This document shows positions 12,501 through 27,500 of a DNA stretch of 64,000 bases, one piece after another. A model generated the notes under the pieces. That model searched no databases, had not been told where the DNA came from, and was given only the letters and a program-made list of their open reading frames with translations. The position numbers were made by a program, and so were the translations under genes. Position 1 is the first letter of the stretch; the number at the start of each line of letters is the position of its first letter. The stretch covers positions 22,630,001-22,694,000 of the forward strand of contig OZ316891.1 of assembly GCA_973895155.1 (NCBI GenBank), read 5' to 3'. Source of the stretch: Marsupella aquatica. Taxonomy: Eukaryota > Marchantiophyta.

Positions 12501-15500
12501 AAATTGAGTTCAAGAAAGGCATCTACACTGTACACATTACTTGAATTTTGAGGCTTCTGTTCTAAGGTGAGCACCATAACACGAAGCAGCTTCTACCGAC
12601 GAAACGCAAGATGTTCCGAAAAGAAAAGTGGACGTCATAACGCTGGACACTCAATACCTCACAAGGGTAAAAAAAACCTTCGAAATTTGTCCTCAGTTCA
12701 TGGAAGATAGATAACGAACCTTTTCAATGGAAGCCGAAGTGTCCACAAGGGCTGTGAAGCACAGAATGAGTCGAAGAACGGGAGCCACAATTTGGTGTTG
12801 ACGTTCACGCAGTGACGGTAAGCCAATCCCTACTTTCATCACCTTTTCTGATGATGATTCGTCCTGAAATATATAATATCAGATTAGGCCCGCAGAATTC
12901 CTGACACACGCCATATTTCCACTGCAAAAATTACAGATGTGCCTTTTGGTTGACTACCCACCAAAAGGCACATCACAGAAGCCGCTCAGGCAATAGCTGC
13001 CCCTGTTTCCTTGAACAGTTTCCTAGTCTACCTACATCCTCACGATTATTTTGAAAATCTATCTGTAGACCTTTCTTTAAGAAAGGCAAAAGAGTAGTTG
13101 TCACTATAGAATCAGCCGATCGTGTCTACCTTCATCATCCCAAATCTTACTATGACGAAGAACTTTCTAGCCATTTCATGCCACTCATTGCATTTTTTTG
13201 TTCATCCCAAAATAACCAAAAGCCTAACCCCACGGAGGACACCAGTGTAACTTACAGTAAATAGTACATTAAGTGCTCTGCAGGACGACAAATGCCGAAG
13301 TGCACCCATGGCAAAGAGCGCTTGCGCTCCTCTTTTTTTGCTTTGATAGCCGACTCTCAAAAGTAATGCCATCTCTGATTCCAAGGTGTAGTGTCGACGA
13401 ACAGATTCAGGAGACGGAAGGAGAACAGCCTGCAAGGATCAGAGTGTCATTAAACGCTTAAGAACTGCGTTATTGAGAGATCCTCGTACTTTTTATCTCG
13501 TATGTAGACGAACATGGCTACTTGTACTATGCTTACAGTAAACTTACAGCTCCAGTTCTATAAGCTAATGGTAAACCTCAAGAATGAACAAAACTAAGCG
13601 CATATTGAACATGGCTCATCTTACTATTGATCAGCATGGCTGAATCACCACGGCACATCGTTGCTCACTAGTTAGGAAGACACACCTGGTAAGAATTGGT
13701 GCTTATATCAGTCAAGCATGACTGGAGCAAACCCCGGCTCTGGAGCTGGCTTAGGAAAACTTGTTGATGATCCAAGCCCAGTAAGGCATCAAGGACATAA
13801 TAAGCCATTGCCTTGCCCACTTCACTTCCGTGAGTAGCATCCCTTACAATCTTGGAAAGACATGTCCAGTCTATAGTTAGTTTGATAGATAATTCATCAT
13901 TCAAGTTGCAATAACAGTTCTGTCACAAAACAGGAAAGGAACTTAGAAACCGTGCTTTGCTGAAAGTTATGTCGATAACAATGGTTGAGAAAAGTACCAC
14001 ATCCATAAGTGCTGTTGCTTCTCTTCTGAGAATTGAAAAATTGATCTGGGCAAGATCTGATTGGTCCCTGTCCAGCTGAGCATCCAACCCAGACAAATTT
14101 GGTTACGAATGGAAAATTTTTAAAAAGCAATCATTTAATCACAGCTTTAGGGGAACCAATTAACGCAGATTTCTGAACTGTTTCGTAATACATCGTCGTA
14201 TATCCCGGAATTTCCTTCCCTTACTTTCTCTATCTCAGCGTCTTCTTCACCATCCCTGTCGTCCAGCAAAAGAGTACGCATCACTGACAACGGAAGATCG
14301 CGATTGATCATTCCTTGGCAATAGTGCAAATAACTCAAAATCGTTGCATATTGCCTGTGCATGTTCAAGAACCAATATCTAGATTAGTGAATCCGTGAAT
14401 AAAATGAGAGACAACGCCATCATCCGCTATGAAATAGTGGACGCAGCCAAACCAGAAAATCTGGTTTCTACACAAATACCGTCTCCATACCAGGTGTGAA
14501 AATGAATCTTTCAAACCATTCATTTGAATGTACTATTACATTATACAGGCTATAACTCTGGATTGAGCTGTACAATACCTTCGCCGTAGAAACTCGGAAG
14601 ATTCCGGCCGGAGAACAAATGCAATGAGCTTGGATAATACTGTATGGCAGGCACTATTCGATAGCCGCACAGTGGACAATAGATCCATGTATGTTACGTC
14701 GTCTGTACTTTCTCCTTCACCAGGGGACACCATGCTCTGCTCTTGTAGCTTGGCCATTGTAGTCATCACCACCTAATAGAAATACCAAAATTAAGAAAGT
14801 ACTACCTCACCTCAGAGAGTGACGAACATATCTAAGAAGGGCTTTCAAGGGACACTTAACTGCAGCCATATCACAGAGGTAGGTTGCCAGTAATCTAGGT
14901 ACTTTTGTGGTTGTTCATCCAGTACACCATTTATATTCATACAAAGCACGGTACGAAGAATTAGAACTGTCAGGTAACATTGATATTGATTCCCTACCTG
15001 GGACAGGGTTAGAGCCATCCCAAGAGAACAATCCGGTAATATACTTGCAGTTAGGCAGGCATCCAATAGCCTGCATTCCGAAAACATTGTGAACGATCAG
15101 ATGAGTCCATCAGAGATCCTTGTATCCAAGATTGGGTGAGGAATACTTCAAAGTGTATAGAGCTCACTCTCACGAAAGTTTGAATTTTGAATATGGCTGA
15201 ACGATGAGATAAGCTGGCAATGGATGCACATTATACTCGAAACCAAAGTGGACTAATATCCAGCTACAGAGTTTGTTGGTGCGACCTTCCTGAATGATAC
15301 TCGAAGAAAAGACAAGCTCGTGCCAAGTAAACTTTAAAGAAAACTCACTCGTACAAAATTTGTGACCGACTGCTTAGAAACTCAAATCTGCGAGATAGAG
15401 CCACCTGTACAATTAAATACAAGAATAGATTAGGACCTAGAGATCCAAAATGTGAAGTTCGATACTTCCATCCAAAGCCAAAATTCTCTCTAAGAATTGT

Positions 15501-18500
15501 TAGGACAGTAGCATATCTAGAACCTCCGTAAATGATTGGTTGGTTTTCTAGCGAAAGCACCTCCGCAAGTTGCGCCCAGCCCACAAGCATGTGCAGCTGA
15601 GCAGCTTGTTCTTCTAGGTTTTTGTTCCGCTTCCAAGCCCATCGCAGAATTTTCTGTACGGCTTCCCTTAGTTCTAGCTGCCTTTCTGCATTTACCACCA
15701 GGTTATATTTCACCTCCAGTTGTCGATACTCCTGCATGATGTGCAAGTGGGATATGTTACCAAGTCGCTAAAGTCCATCCGCAGTAACCAACTGTCACAG
15801 TGACAAAGGAATGCGGTAACTTCTTGTCTGGACAGTCATGGAGTCATTTCGAAGACGACACTTGTGTTATTCATTCATTTTGTCTCAGCTCTGCAAACAA
15901 TTAGTGCTTAGTCACTCAACCCTGGCAAAAACAACCCGGCTCGATAGTCCTCTACCGGGAAGCACAGATTTCACCACTTTCGACGGTGCATTCTCTCCGG
16001 GTGATCGGATAAAATAAGGCACTCACTGGCAGGATTAACTACACAGAGGACGACTGGCTCAAGTAACATTCTGTTTTGAGCAGCTCCTCCAATCTCAACA
16101 CCCATTCCAAGGAGGTTTTACACGTCTGCCTCACGCCGCTTCAGTTCTACACGCACCTTTCCTGATGCAGTCCTTGGGATTTAAAAAAATTCACACTTGC
16201 TAGGATGGCTAGCTTATAAAGATCCTTAATGCTGCTGAGTTGAGACTAGGAAGAAATCTTCCACCACTTGTACCGCCCCTAAATGTCTTGAGGTGCTAAG
16301 TTTTAAGTAAAACTGCTCCTTGTAACGAAATAATTGGCTTTTTCTTCGTCTTCAGCTTTGACGAGGCTTCAGAGCTGCTACTGTTGTTCATTTTCGGCCC
16401 ATACGCTTGCCTTTGGAATCCCTCCAATTTCCACTTTTAAGATAGAAAACCCACTTAATCCACCCAAACCAAAAATCTTGAAAGAGACATAATTTTAAGA
16501 ACATGTAAGAATACGCAAAAATAGTCGGGTTACTGATTCGTCGAAATCCATCCACTGTATACCTGCCATAGAGCGTCTCCGAGAGCAGCCAAATCAATCA
16601 AGCGATCCCCACGCTCTGACAAGTGGTAAACCCCTCCCTCTTCTACAGTTGCAGGATTGTCAAGGATCTCATCTACCTGAACCAACAAAATCAATGACGT
16701 TACCATGTGCCCTAATCTAGACTAGTTGAATTAAACCTTGAAAACCACGGATCCCTCAAGTACAGAAAATCTGAGGTCCAGGCTAAGCAGTACGTTAAAG
16801 AGAAACTGTTGGGCATGAACCCCTGGAAGTGGTAGGAATGAAGTTGTGCAAACGTAATTCTTTCACAATATGACAGACGACAGTAATCATCTAATATGGC
16901 TGAGAATTTACTAGGACCCTGGAACCTGGGAAACAGCTCAGGCAAGCACCATAAACATGCAATCGATATTGAAGCTAAGTACAAACTCACCTTAAGCTCC
17001 TCCTTCCGAGCTTGCAAGTCCAAAGGAAGCTCCTGCTGGGTTTCTGGCAGTGGGAACTGAAGCATGTCAAGAAGCTCGAGGACCTGTTATGAAAACAGCA
17101 CTGATGGTTGTTAATAATTATCTTTCAGTCTGAATCAATACTGCATATTGGCCTGCCTTTCTGTCTGAAAAACAAGGTCAAATTGTGTTCAAGAGCAGAT
17201 GAAATTGTTTACGTTTATCAGGAAGGGAAACGTCAGCCTCGAAAATTCCATCGAGGAACTTTGCTAGCCAATTCTCTCTTAATAGCACTTGCTGCTAGTT
17301 CTCCTCATGTTTGACTCTTGTGCTCACCTTCCTGCCTAGATTAGGGAAGCTTCTAGATCAAATCTGTTATAGAATGAATTGGTATTGCAGGCGCTGACGT
17401 ACTTTGATTTTGAGAAGACCATCTGAAGGCCCATGTCCGGCATTCAACAAGCTTGAGGGCACCTCCTTATCTGAGGCAGGTGCGCTTTGAAGGAAGAGAC
17501 CAGAAATTAATTGGCGGCAGCTTTCCCGGTGAGGAAGGATGTCCATATCACCGACATGTAACTCCAGAGCTAAGAGCTTAAGAAGCCATGCTCTCTGCCA
17601 AAAGAGCACAGTAACGAGCAACAGTCAGAAAAGCAAACTGGAAGAAAGAGACACTATGATCAATAAGTGCAACCGGCGATCTAGGTTAACAATTACCATT
17701 TAATGGTCACCCCACCATCTGGAGTCATCAAAGGAAGATTCTTTTCAAATCAAGAGAGCAGAAAATGGACAATCTTCAAAATCACGTTCCCGGTAAAAAT
17801 CAAGCCCGACATGAATAGCACCAAGACAGAGGTCAACAAATACCTGTTGCAGGCTGCTCACACGAAAGGATTGATTGCTGTTTCGGGCTGGAAGAGCTTC
17901 TCTTGCAAACTTGTCTAGATGCTGCATGTTCATTAGACACAAGATCTATCAGACCCAAAGTCATACCACAACCAAGAAAGAACAAATTATTATGAACCTA
18001 CCATTGTCAACAAGCTACAGTCTGAGTAGCTTGTTTATCTCAAATAAACCGGCCAATGGATGATTCTTTCCGAGGACAGCACGGACATCTCGACCAGGAA
18101 ATCAAGATTGGCAAAATGTGTTGTCAACTAACTTACTTCAGGTCCCACTACGTTGAACCGACAGACATTCGTCCTCAGAATTAGAGCATAGTTTGTGTAC
18201 AGCATATTAAATCTTCTTAAGTAGTTTTACGTAACTGATCTCTGAGGCCATAACAGGACGTGAAGATACCATGGGTAGTCATCAACACCGCTGTTGATTA
18301 TCTTTTAATCTGACAACCGCAGGTTTGCTCTGGCCCTTCCCCCAAAACTAGGGTGTAAAGCGTCGAGGAAAAACTAAGTCAAGGATTCATGAACAGCGTT
18401 CCTCTAGACATATCTCATGAAGGTAAGCACTGCCGATGTTTCTTTGAAAGAAAACATTAGTTTCACTTCTCCCATGCCGCTACATAGTATCTATGACTTT

Positions 18501-21500
18501 ATGATTAATTTAGTCAAAAACATACAAAATCAATTAAGATAATTCCACCAATTGACTATGCAAAGCACACCTAGCTGTCTCAAACCTCTTTAACCAATTT
18601 ACGACTATTTGACGCAGCTTCAAGACATGAGTTCAAGGCTCAGAAGTGCTTTGAAGATTTAGATCGGTACCTTTGCAAAGAAATTGTATTTCTCACTGCG
18701 GAGAAGTTCTACTGTAGCAGCAGAAGTGACCCCATCCACACATAGCTCGTACATTAACTACACAAACAATTTCCTGTAACTGATCAGTGTTGAAGTCAAA
18801 AGCGAGGACAACCCAACTAAACATGTCACTTCTTCATTTTTGACTTCATTCAATACATCCTAGTGGTTTGATCAGTTTCCAACACAATCTGCAATAAATA
18901 ATGAATAGGGACAGCATACAGAAAACGGAAAAGGTATCCAAGCATGCATCACTAAGATATCTGCAGGGGAACCAACTTAACCAAAAAGACAATTCAAAAA
19001 CAGAAGCCAAACTCATCACCAACGAGCTACCTTGCCTACTAAACTTCGTTCTGTCCACCCAGGGTGCAAGGCTAAAGTAGGGTGCTAATCGAACAACCAT
19101 ACCAGTGCCGTTACTAATGCGCCACTCAACAATATACTCGGATACTAACCTGAAACCCTAGTTCATGAAGGCCCGCATTTACTTCAGGTTTCGAAAGAGA
19201 ATCCAAAATGTCCAATATCACACGTAAACAACTGCAGAGATACAAGAATACTTTCAGCACTGAACATATGCTCACAAGATTAACTAATATACATAAGACC
19301 AACCCAAACTTTCCATTAACTTATCCCAATTCAACAAACAGACTCGGCTGTTCTTGAATCAAGATAAACTGAACACAGAGCATGGCAATCCCTTTACATT
19401 TAAATAGTCCTGACGACGTGGAGGGTGACATCAAAACGTAAATCTACAGACGGCACAACATAGGTCAACCAAAGTCACACTTACCTGAAATGTCGTTTGG
19501 GCTGAAGAACAGTGCGTTCTACAGGCTGGTCCACATCAAATCTCAGTAGAAGGTGGCTGATGTTTGGAGCTGGTTTACCCAGGTTGTCAAGAAGGAGCTA
19601 CAATACCACGAAAACATATTAGGCCGCTCACGCCCACATGATGTCAAATGCCAAGTTTGGAATTTGCATTCCCCTGACTATAAACATATGAGAATCTCCA
19701 CCATCTGATATATAATGGCAAACCAAACTACAAGAAAGACGACTATCAATCAGATGAATGTCACGGAGCATTGTCAAACAAATAAATGACGAAGGCCATG
19801 CAGAAATCCATTAAGTGGACGTGTTTCCTTTATTCTTCTGGTCCAGACTAGATGGTCACTCAGCTAAAATCATCTTCAATAATCCAAGATTCAGAGGTTG
19901 GCCCGTGTCATACCCTAAGAATTAAAGACCCAGTATCATCATCTGGACTGTCGGGAGCCTCAGCTTCTAGGCTGCGTGATTCCAGGCATGCAGCATAGTC
20001 CTCCACCAACGTCGTCCCTAAACGAGTCTCCAGTATTACTGAGACGAGCTGTGGCATGCGCGAGCTGCAGCAAGGGTGACACTTACCTTAGCAAGGAAAG
20101 GGCATACCACAATCTATGTACCACCAGCTGAATCACACGCAGTAAATTGCTCTCCCCGTAGGACTATGGAAAGTGAAGCCTCTCAGACTTGTTAAGCTGA
20201 ACTGTCACTGGGATAGCTATTATGCAACGCTGTCATGTTACCTGAGGATACCCATTATTTTAATCGAGAATTGTTGAATCTTGGGAGACATATCATAGCG
20301 CACATATTCTAAAAGTGTGATTACTTGTCGAATATCGTGTGACAACGTCAAAACAAGAGGCTGCACACAAAACAGTGTCTTTCTTAGAATTTTTAACCAA
20401 TGATAGAGCTCCCCAGAAGCAACCTAATACAATTCTGGTCGAATTGGAACATCGGCGACAATTGGACAATCAAGTACATAAAGGCACAAGTTTGAGGGTG
20501 TACTTGATAAACTGGGCGCCAGTGTTCAGCATAGGGACCATCTTTCGTCAAAGCAAGAAGAAAGATTTGTAGACAAAGCTGAACGGCTTCCTCAAGAAAT
20601 GGACCATGAAGTTTACTTGTTCGCTCATCGATAACAGTGTTTACACCTAACATTAGGATGCTCATCATATTTCGATAAATAACTTTACCGCTCATGAGAT
20701 CCTAGATAACCACAATCACGAGCATTGGTTAGTAAGGGAACCCAATGGTGCGTAAAATTCAAGACGGATTTTTCTCCTTGGCAAAGCACCACGAAATAGT
20801 GTTTGCTTTGTCAAAGGTAAAACAAAGAAACTAGGGGTAGGGGATACAAACCACAGATGAAAGCTGTAACAACTAGGCGAAAATAACCTTATCATACAAA
20901 AGGCACGGGTAATGTCGGATTTCAAAGACATTTAAAAACAGCAGTAAGAATCCCACTCTGGTGATGTAATCCAGTGGAGCAACTGGCACTACCACTGACA
21001 GAGTTCCGCACAGCTTTCACCTCTGATGCAGTCTTCTATCAAGGCTGCTTCAATTATGAAAACACTACAGGGGACGGTAAGATCACACAGCCAAGTTGTG
21101 ATTTATATCTGCGCAATTCTGTCGTCGTTCCTTATTGATGGACCCATCAGTCAAACAGCATCTGGCTTGGAACCACATGAAAGTACGAAAGTACAACTCC
21201 ATGTATGAATAACTTACAATAAGACCCACTGAAAGCTGACAAGAAATATCCCTTTCCACTTGAGAGAATACTACATAAGAAAATATGGACCATAGAGCAA
21301 AACCTTCATCAACTCAGCAGTTGGCAGACGACCCAGGGGCGACAGTCCATCAGAAACCCCATTTTGGGGAAGAAGAGCATAATCTGTACTGCTTCTGATT
21401 TCTTCGTCTGATAGCTGGTACACACTCAACAATCTGTGTTCACCGCAAAGTCCGAGAAATGGCAATCAGTATATCATGGTCAATTTCTTGAGAGTCGATG

Positions 21501-24500
21501 GGAATTGACATGTCACCATGGGTATAGTCCACCGCAAATATGCTCATCCATATAGAATAGCAGCATCTGGGCCGAAGAAGGTTCTGTCAACAGGATATTT
21601 CAAAACAAATTCCAAGACTGTCATAAAAATCGCACATTTGGAAATGCGTGAGCGCAGCGACGACCAGCTTCCATTTTTCAACTGAATCAGAATATGCTCG
21701 TTGAGCAAACGGAGCAAATACTTGGTCACGTACAAAGCTGAAGATCCCAATATATCTGCGACAGAACAACAAAAATTCAACTCCCAAAGGCAAGCTTAGA
21801 CACGTTCAAGAATTCCGACTGGAAACTGGCCATCTGACAGAGGAGATGGTGATTTCCTCATGGACACATTCTGGAGATTCTATCAGGAGCACTGGCAAGC
21901 AAGTAATTCATCGCCTACACACCAGTTTACATCCAAGACAAAGAACGGTTCATCATCACCTTCGGCCACTGTCTGAGTTATCTTCTTCATTGACGATAAG
22001 GACATTAAGGAGTTCCAAATAAGAACGAGTAGAGGGGTACTCCTCCTGCCTTGCCTCCACCTCATTTAACTCAAATGTCATATCATAAGCCTGCAGAGAT
22101 GATGATAATTAGATGCTGACTTTAGTAAACATTATGATGAAGTAATTTATGCGTCGCTCCGTACATTCCAAAATTTCTCAATTCGATTTTCAGCAACTAA
22201 AAGGACTGCACCTGGGACGGAAGCTGTTGGACGTTTCCTTCCGCAACAACAGGTGCGGCAAGTACTGGAAGGTCGTACTGCTCCAGTAACCGCCATACTT
22301 TACCCTTCAACATTGGCAAAACTTGCACAAATACAGCAATAGCATTTCTGAGAGCCCCCTGGAGCCACCGTCGCAACACAAGCTCCTCATATCAGTACTG
22401 TACGTCTTTGTATCAGGTTAAAGATTTCGTCGGTATCATATTTAACATGCCTTCCACTACTGGAGCTTCCAATAGCTACAATTACATTCCTCGCGCAGTG
22501 ATCACTCGGCATCGGTGCCTGCTCATAGTTTGGACTCTCAATCCTGAACAGATGTGCTTACTTGACGTTAAGAAAGAGAAATCACGACTCGACTTAAGCA
22601 TCCATCTGTCTCAGATATTATATATCAAGTACAAAGGATGAAGCATCCATACCTTCAAGTACGGAGGAACATTCTCATATGGAAGGAGTCTGAAGAGAGG
22701 CTCAATATCAGGAAACCATTGTGATCTTTCCAGATCATTTCCGACCTCCATCACCTGAACATCGACAGTAGAGCCCTTGTAAAATACTGCTTCCTGTGAA
22801 CTTTGCAGTTTGCATCATCGCCTAAAGTGACTCATCAGTTCACAGCACTGAAGATAAGGTTGAGATCAACGGCATACCTTCTTCAATACCCTTAAATACG
22901 CTTCAAGGGCCCTAGCATCCCAATCCTGAAACTCGGGAAGCAATGCACCTGGACTCTGTAAGCTTTGTCTAAACCGATAGTCATACACGTCCAATGAGTT
23001 GAAAAGGATCTGCCATCCAACTCCTCGAATTGTCTTGTTTTGTAGCAGCTGGTACACTTTCTTTCCCGTATCTTCATTTGAAGCCTGTTCACAAGGTCCC
23101 CGCAAAACCAAATTGTAGCTTATCAACACTAAGAAAGTACTCTCCTAAAGACTCTCTTGCACACAGCAAAACCATATCTGCTTGTGTGTCCCAAGATCTT
23201 TACTCGTTATCAAATTGAATTTCGAGCGTGACCCGCACACAAGCTTTGACCGATTATGTAAATGAAACATAGACCAAATGGAATCAATTGTACGGCAATG
23301 CAAGAAACCAGTAAAACATTCTAGATTTGGAGGCTGGAAACAGAGCCAGTATCTTACAGACCAGCGCTGTAAGCATGTTTAAAAAGGCCACCAGTGTCAC
23401 ATGGGTAGTATGATCTTCCCCAGCAAAACGCACGAAGTTCCATAGTAGGTCGTTGTCAAGAGTGAGTTCTGGTTCCCTCTGGTCACAAGATATGGCAGGT
23501 TTGAGAACTATGAATCTAAAACCTTGAAAACATTCAACACGACTGGCATGAACCCGAGATCATTCAACCCATACAAATGGCACCATCATGATCAGCAACT
23601 ACGAATTGACTTCACAATTCAAAGAAGGACCAAAACCTTCGGCATGGTCAAAAAGCACCCTAGGTTTACAATCAAATACTGATACAAATTCATTTAAGCA
23701 TCACTCACCAAACCAGCAGAGGTAGTTCAGCAGAGACGTTTAAACAACAGCAGTCATGTGATCAGTGAACTTGGACAGACCTGATATACTTCTGAAATCA
23801 TGTCCAAAAATGATGTGAATGGCTTCGCTTGTGCTTGTAATCCTTGTTGTTCTGCACGAGCAGCATCATCTGCTAAGGGATCTTTGATCTCGTGCATGTA
23901 TGAACCTAGTGCAATCATTGCTGAATCTTTAAGATCTTTTATCTGCATTGAAAGGTTGGCACAACTCAGTATAATGTTAAGAAGCCGCTGTCAAACTGAT
24001 GATCACACTCAGAATGTACATTCTATAAGAAATCAGGAAAAAGTTTGGAAACACCTGCAATTTGTAAGCATCCCCAACGAGTGTAAGGGGTGAAGCTTAC
24101 CTTTTCATGACCTAGAGGATGAGAGAAGAAGCTTGTAATTAACTTATGCAGGTAGGCATTATACATGAAGATCAAATCTTCATCATCATTCTGTTTAATA
24201 TCAGCAATACAAAGCGTCAGAGGAGGACCTAAAGACTCTATACTGACAGTTGATCGAGTGAGCTGTACAACTGATTAGACCAAAATTCTGAAAATGAGGC
24301 AAGAGCGCGAACTTTCGAATTTCCAAGCAAACAAAATTGGTTATCAAGTGAAAGATACCACTCTAGGTATCTTCCTAGTTGCTTTCTCGCTCCCAGTTCA
24401 AACTATGAAGACAACCTCAACTTAAACAGGATGGGTGAGATTTCCTTTGCGTCATAACATGATATGCCTCGTGACCTACATACCTGAAAAGCTGCCGTCT

Positions 24501-27500
24501 TCAGCACATTGGAGGTGAGAAACTCAAATGCAGTGTGTTCACAGGCCCAGTCAAGACAGGTCCTAGCGTTTGACTCCGCACTCGGATTGCCTCCACGTGC
24601 TGTAGGTCGTGAGGTTAACATCAAGAATATTGCCCACACAAGGCGAATCACACCTGTGAAGCCCTCTGTGGTTGCATTAGTATCAGCACCCATAACCTGC
24701 ACAACAATCAGAAACTTCATTTGTTAGTGTAAAGCTAAGTCTTCCCAATACTACCTCACGGGAACCTTTTTCGAGATCCATTATAAAATTCCGAAAGCAT
24801 CCCACGCAAATCTTCAAACAAATCAAGTATAAGTTTACCATCTTTTGGAAATCTTGATGAAAAGCCGAATCAGAGGAGAGTACTTCTCGTCCTCCTCCAA
24901 GAGCATCCGACATCAACGAAATCACCAGAGCAAACATAATGGTATATGCAACCTGGCGCACATAAGGTGAAATCATTTAAAACCATTATAAAGTTGATTC
25001 CAGAATCCAGTTTTTCTCATCAATATGTCAAATCGTGTGCCCCTTGGTCAAATATATAATCCTTGAGATTCAGAAACTTACAAGTTACACTCCAGAAACA
25101 ATTTTCAAGTCCTTGAGAACAGCAGTAAAGTCGTAAGCGCAATCTAAGAAACAATTTCCAGTAACAAACACTTTTCAACGATTTAAGACCAGAAATCCAA
25201 TCTCCGCAATGGAGTCCAGTAAGGAAGCTTCTTGATCATATCGACTTATTGGGTTGAGGGTTGCTCTACTCACAAAACAATCCCCACGCCCTGTGCTAGA
25301 CGCACAGATACAACTATGATCCGTATCAGCTTCAGATTATGGAGAAGAAAATAAAATAAAGATATAGAAATAGAAATAGAAATATACATAAAGATGATCA
25401 TACGGGTAAGAAAACCTGTAGCTATACTGATTAAGGAATAATTGTTTTACCTGGAACTTCACCGTATCCTGCGTAATATTGGCATCCGCACAGCAATCTT
25501 TCAGCAGGTTGTACAGATCTTTTACTTCTTGTGGATCTGCATTAAAGGCAAAAGATTCAATGAAAATAATATTTACGTTTTTTCAAGGATGAACATAACA
25601 AAGGATTGTCTTCCGATACTGAATATGTCAAAAAACGATTGCATGGAACTTAGGTTGCGAGGCCCAGAGTACTGCAACTCACTGAGCCGAACAATAAGAC
25701 AAGAGAAAACAAGGCACTGGCTGATGCTCAGGCGCTCCCCGTGAGCAATATCCCGGCGTTGCGAAAGTGCACCTCTCGCGTCAAGGACATAAGGCTCAGT
25801 TCCAGGGCCCCCTGAACCTCCTGGCTCTTCTCTATTCAAAGCCTGTACGTGTGGCCGTGGGAGATTACCAATGATACCAATTATAATTCAGTTTGGAAAC
25901 TTGATCAAAAAGCTACTTTTTCTTAACTTCTATCAGTCCAACCACCCCAAGTTATTCACTGAGGTTGTCACGTACGACAAGACTCAATTGATGAGTAGCA
26001 CGACATTCATAAAACGTTTAAAAAGAGTTATAAGGCTAATCAGCAGCTCTGAACTCTATGAAGAGAGGCTCTATCATATCATATTCAAGTAAGCTAGCTG
26101 CCAGACATTGGTAGAATTCAGTTATAACCCCTTACAACACAGCAATCACCCCTTAACCTGTTACTTCTAGCAAATAATATGTTTCACCAAAACATAAATA
26201 AATTGACATCTGCAAGTATTTCCGTCTCTGCACCTTTATAAGGGACATAAGCCGCTTCCTGTATCCACCTGCCAGCAAGGTTTCCAGATATTGGCGCATA
26301 TCTCCCACGAAATCAGGATCCAAATCCTCGTCCAAAACAACAGCCTGTCTTGCAACAACGCGATATAAACAAATTAAAACGCCTCGCAAAGCTCCAATGA
26401 ATACACAGGACAGTGAGAAATTACATCCAACAGCATTACCTTCGATCATCACATGTTGTTGCACCTAGTCCGCAGGATGCATACAACTCTACTCTTTGAA
26501 GAGAACTTAGCCTGCATTAGAGCTACTACTCTTTTGAAGTGAAGTATCTTTAAATCTGGCATACCTATGCAATGGACTACTTTCTTCAGTTTGTAGCAAC
26601 AACGAAGTCCAAGCTGTTGCTCTCCCAAAAAGGGTTGTTTGAGGGCGTCTCTCGTTCGAACGTTGCACATGGAAGGAGATCTTACTAGCCCAGCAAACCA
26701 TAACATTAATAGTAAGCTAAAAAAATGTAGAATCTTACCCGGAGCAATTGTTGCACCGAACTTATTAGTGCTCTCCTTTCAGTGAACCACAACCCTGCAG
26801 CCAGGCGAAGAACTTCCAGAGGCTCCCTTCCCAGTAGATTCCACTGCAACCACAAATAACTATGAGCGGAACGGCCCTGACATGGAGTGACCCCCAGTGC
26901 AAAGCACCGACCTAACAGGGCCCAAACACTTAGATGAAATACCTCCTGATGAGCAGCCACCAAAAGACTGACGCAGTCAACTTCGTTGAGATGGTAGTCA
27001 TCGCTCAATTTTAGAGCCTGCACCGCAGAAGAATTTCATCAAAACAGGACACGTCCACCAGCTGAACAAGCTCAAAACAATAATCGCACTGACTTGTTAC
27101 TTGCATCACGTTATCGGTCACTGTTATCACAGGTAGCAGCTGGAGAAACTTCGGAAACCTGAAATCTTCCTCATAATAGGACGGGGTTGGAAGCTTCAGC
27201 TTACTATCTCAACATCCTGGTCGTCCAAGACGGTCGGAGGCGCATTTGGCAATCTGACCTCTTTTGATAAAACCTGTTGCCTGTCTTCTGCTTTTGGGCC
27301 CTGCGACAACGAGGGAAGAATTGGACGAATCCAGTGCTTTCAAATCCGATGCATGCTGTCCCTGCTGGGAATATTGCGAGGGTCGTTCCTTTCCAAATTT
27401 CACGATAACTACGAATACAAAACATGCCTAGACCTACTCTATTTCGATCTCCAGAGAATTTTACGCAATGTTGTAGGACGTACATGGGGCAACATTTTCG

